Below are positions 57,520 to 58,502 of a stretch of DNA of 58,502 bases, one piece after another. Within the stretch, counting starts at the first letter, position 1, and each line of letters starts with the position of its first letter. The notes under the pieces are model-generated. The model ran no database searches, was not told the origin of the DNA, and worked only from the letters and a program-made list of their open reading frames with translations. Position numbers and translations under genes: made by a program. This DNA comes from LSUCC0057 sp042091915 (GTDB lineage: Bacteria > Pseudomonadota > Gammaproteobacteria > Pseudomonadales > Porticoccaceae): contig JBELGO010000002.1 in the NCBI GenBank assembly GCA_042091915.1, positions 1 through 58,502 of the forward strand, in the 5' to 3' direction.

Positions 57520-57547
57520 AAAAAGGGCGGCTAATATAGCCCTTTTT
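57520..57547 (-). terminator. Terminator-like hairpin in the tsaD leader (possible attenuator)
   Basis: A perfect 9-bp stem (57520-57528 with 57539-57547) includes an A-tract and a T-tract, with a 10-nt loop. On the minus strand its five-T run ends 18 nt before the tsaD ATG, so it could attenuate tsaD. It can also stop transcription in the plus direction. Confidence 0.55.
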
Positions 57548-57576
57548 GACCCATTCGCCAAAGTGGCGACAGAGGT

Positions 57577-57605
57577 TTGCATCGCAACCCGGTTACCCCT
57601 ATAAT
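57577..57605 (+). promoter_or_regulatory. Predicted sigma-70 promoter of rpsU
   Basis: TTGCAT (57577-57582) and a consensus TATAAT (57600-57605) are 17 bases apart; the leader would be about 80 nt. This is the strongest promoter-like sequence that I noticed in the window. Confidence 0.75.
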
Positions 57606-57691
57606 TCGCGCCCTGATTGGCGAGCCAGCGGCACGCCTGCGGTAACAGCTCAGTAGCTGTATAACATTTTACAACAATAGGATTGCTATTA

Positions 57692-57907
57692 ATGCCCAGC
57701 GTTCGCGTAAAAGAAAACGAGCCCTTCGACGTAGCACTGCGTCGCTTCAAACGCTCATGTGAAAAAGCCGGTATTCTCGCCAAAGTTCGCAGCGAAGAGT
57801 TTTACGAGAAACCTACTTGGGAGCGCAAGCGCAAAGCTGCAGCTGCCGTTAAGCGCAATCAGAAGAAAGTTTCGCGCGAATCACGCAAGTTTACTCGCCT
57901 CTACTAA
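57692..57907 (+). CDS. rpsU: 30S ribosomal protein S21
   Basis: The 71-residue S21 starts at ATG 57692 (MPSVRVKENEPFDVALRR). It is basic throughout, with FKRSCEKAGIL and the KKAAA/RKRKAAAAVKR region. It binds late to the 30S platform and promotes base-pairing of mRNA leaders. It begins the macromolecular synthesis locus; yqeY follows, as in Pseudomonas, before dnaG and rpoD, which would lie beyond the window. Confidence 0.97.
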   Translation: MPSVRVKENEPFDVALRRFKRSCEKAGILAKVRSEEFYEKPTWERKRKAAAAVKRNQKKVSRESRKFTRLY

Positions 57908-57957
57908 GAGTTTTTGGGGTTAGCATAACTGCTGCCACCCTCTTAGAAGTGACGACC

Positions 57958-57981
57958 AAAGAGCGCCCTGTGGCGCTTTTT
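57958..57981 (+). terminator. Intrinsic terminator of rpsU
   Basis: The stem AGCGCC/GGCGCT (57962-57967 with 57972-57977) with a 4-nt loop and a following T-run lies about 55 bases after the rpsU stop. It may be leaky, since yqeY follows in the same direction. Confidence 0.75.
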
Positions 57982-58038
57982 GTGTTTCTATAGCGTTTTA
58001 ATTGAGCAGTGCCAATTACTGCATTGAAAGGAAACCTT

Positions 58039-58488
58039 ATGACCAGTCCATTAAAAGCCGAACTGACACAAGCCATGAAAGATGCCATGCGCGCCAAGGA
58101 CAAGCAACGTCTGGGCACTATCCGCCTGGTTCTAGCTGATATTAACCGCATCGAGGTGGACGAGCGCACCGAACTCGAAGACTCTCGAGTTCTCGCTGTA
58201 CTGGACAAAATGGTCAAGCAGCGACGCGACTCTATTGCACAATACCAAGATGCCGGCCGCACCGAGCTGGCTGAAATCGAACAGGCTGAAATTGAAGTGA
58301 TTCAGAGCTTCCTTCCGCAGCCACTGAGCGACGCCGAAATAGACCAACTGATTGCCGATGCCATCTCATCGACAGGCGCCAGCTCAATGCAGCAAATGGG
58401 CGCGGTAATGGCCATAGTTAAACCGCAAATCCAAGGCCGAGCTGACGCCGGCGCAGTGAGCGGCCGTGTCAAAAAAGCGCTGAGCTAA
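58039..58488 (+). CDS. yqeY: GatB/YqeY domain protein
   Basis: A 149-residue protein with the YqeY fold: LKAELTQAMKDAMRAKDKQR (split as two helices), LGTIRLVLADINRIEV, KQRRDSIAQYQDAGR, EIEVIQSFLPQPLSDAEI and the C-terminal helix with QMGAVMAIVKPQIQGRADAG. It resembles the tRNA-binding tail domain of GatB but is free-standing, and its exact role is not known. It starts after AAAGGAAA and lies between rpsU and, in relatives, dnaG. Confidence 0.9.
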   Translation: MTSPLKAELTQAMKDAMRAKDKQRLGTIRLVLADINRIEVDERTELEDSRVLAVLDKMVKQRRDSIAQYQDAGRTELAEIEQAEIEVIQSFLPQPLSDAEIDQLIADAISSTGASSMQQMGAVMAIVKPQIQGRADAGAVSGRVKKALS

Positions 58489-58502
58489 GCCGGCTTTACG
58501 AG

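Noticed and set aside
1..58502. tRNA genes, CRISPR arrays, insertion sequences or integrase genes
   Set aside because: No cloverleaf-type sequences, spaced repeats, transposase or integrase motifs were seen anywhere in the window.

Overview
The window is a continuous piece of a gammaproteobacterial chromosome. Gene content and order look most like Pseudomonas and the marine Cellvibrionales-type lineages: smc-zipA-ligA, a ccmABCDEFGHI operon, a fused tyrA-aroA, gyrA-pheA, mtaD-ubiG-mupP-yciK, and tsaD-rpsU-yqeY. The exact family is an inference from gene order and remembered protein resemblance; no search was run. No tRNA, rRNA, CRISPR array, insertion sequence or prophage gene was found. Coding density is very high: no gap between genes exceeds 300 bases, and the longest (about 250-275 bases, before rpmE/priA, gyrA/mtaD and fnr) are divergent promoter regions.

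Region 1 (86-7890) is the accessory part and the most interesting. It encodes a eukaryote-like steroid 5-alpha-reductase homologue, a Rieske oxygenase of the KshA / cholesterol 7-desaturase (DAF-36/Neverland) type, three short-chain dehydrogenases (one resembling the Comamonas 3-alpha-hydroxysteroid dehydrogenase), an alpha-methylacyl-CoA racemase with its full catalytic triad, a TetR regulator between two divergent operons, and an exported formylglycine sulfatase. Together they suggest uptake and modification of a steroid, sterol or bile-acid-like compound, possibly sulfated. A promoter for the leftward operon overlaps one of two 11-bp direct repeats that are good candidates for the TetR operator.

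Region 2 (8045-26654) is housekeeping with insertions: pyrF, lapA (without lapB), a secreted nuclease, rpmE, priA, an FtsN-like SPOR protein, a PuuA-type glutamine synthetase, a TPR-sulfotransferase fusion and a ComEA-like protein. The block ihfB-rpsA-cmk-tyrA/aroA-pheA-gyrA follows, lacking the serC and hisC genes that are often in it. Region 3 (26929-41936) carries nucleoside salvage (mtaD), ubiquinone synthesis (ubiG), murein recycling (mupP), rRNA modification (rluB, a TrmH-type enzyme), chromosome segregation (scpA, scpB), a Bacteroidetes-like PdxJ, an MFS transporter, ligA and zipA. Region 4 (41978-58488) has smc, arfB, the complete cytochrome c maturation operon, an Fnr/Anr oxygen sensor, cca, folK, folB, tsaD, rpsU and yqeY.

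Genes are tightly packed, with many 1-11 nt overlaps. At two convergent junctions the opposing stop codons share one palindromic tetramer (CTAG at 30478, TTAA at 37554).
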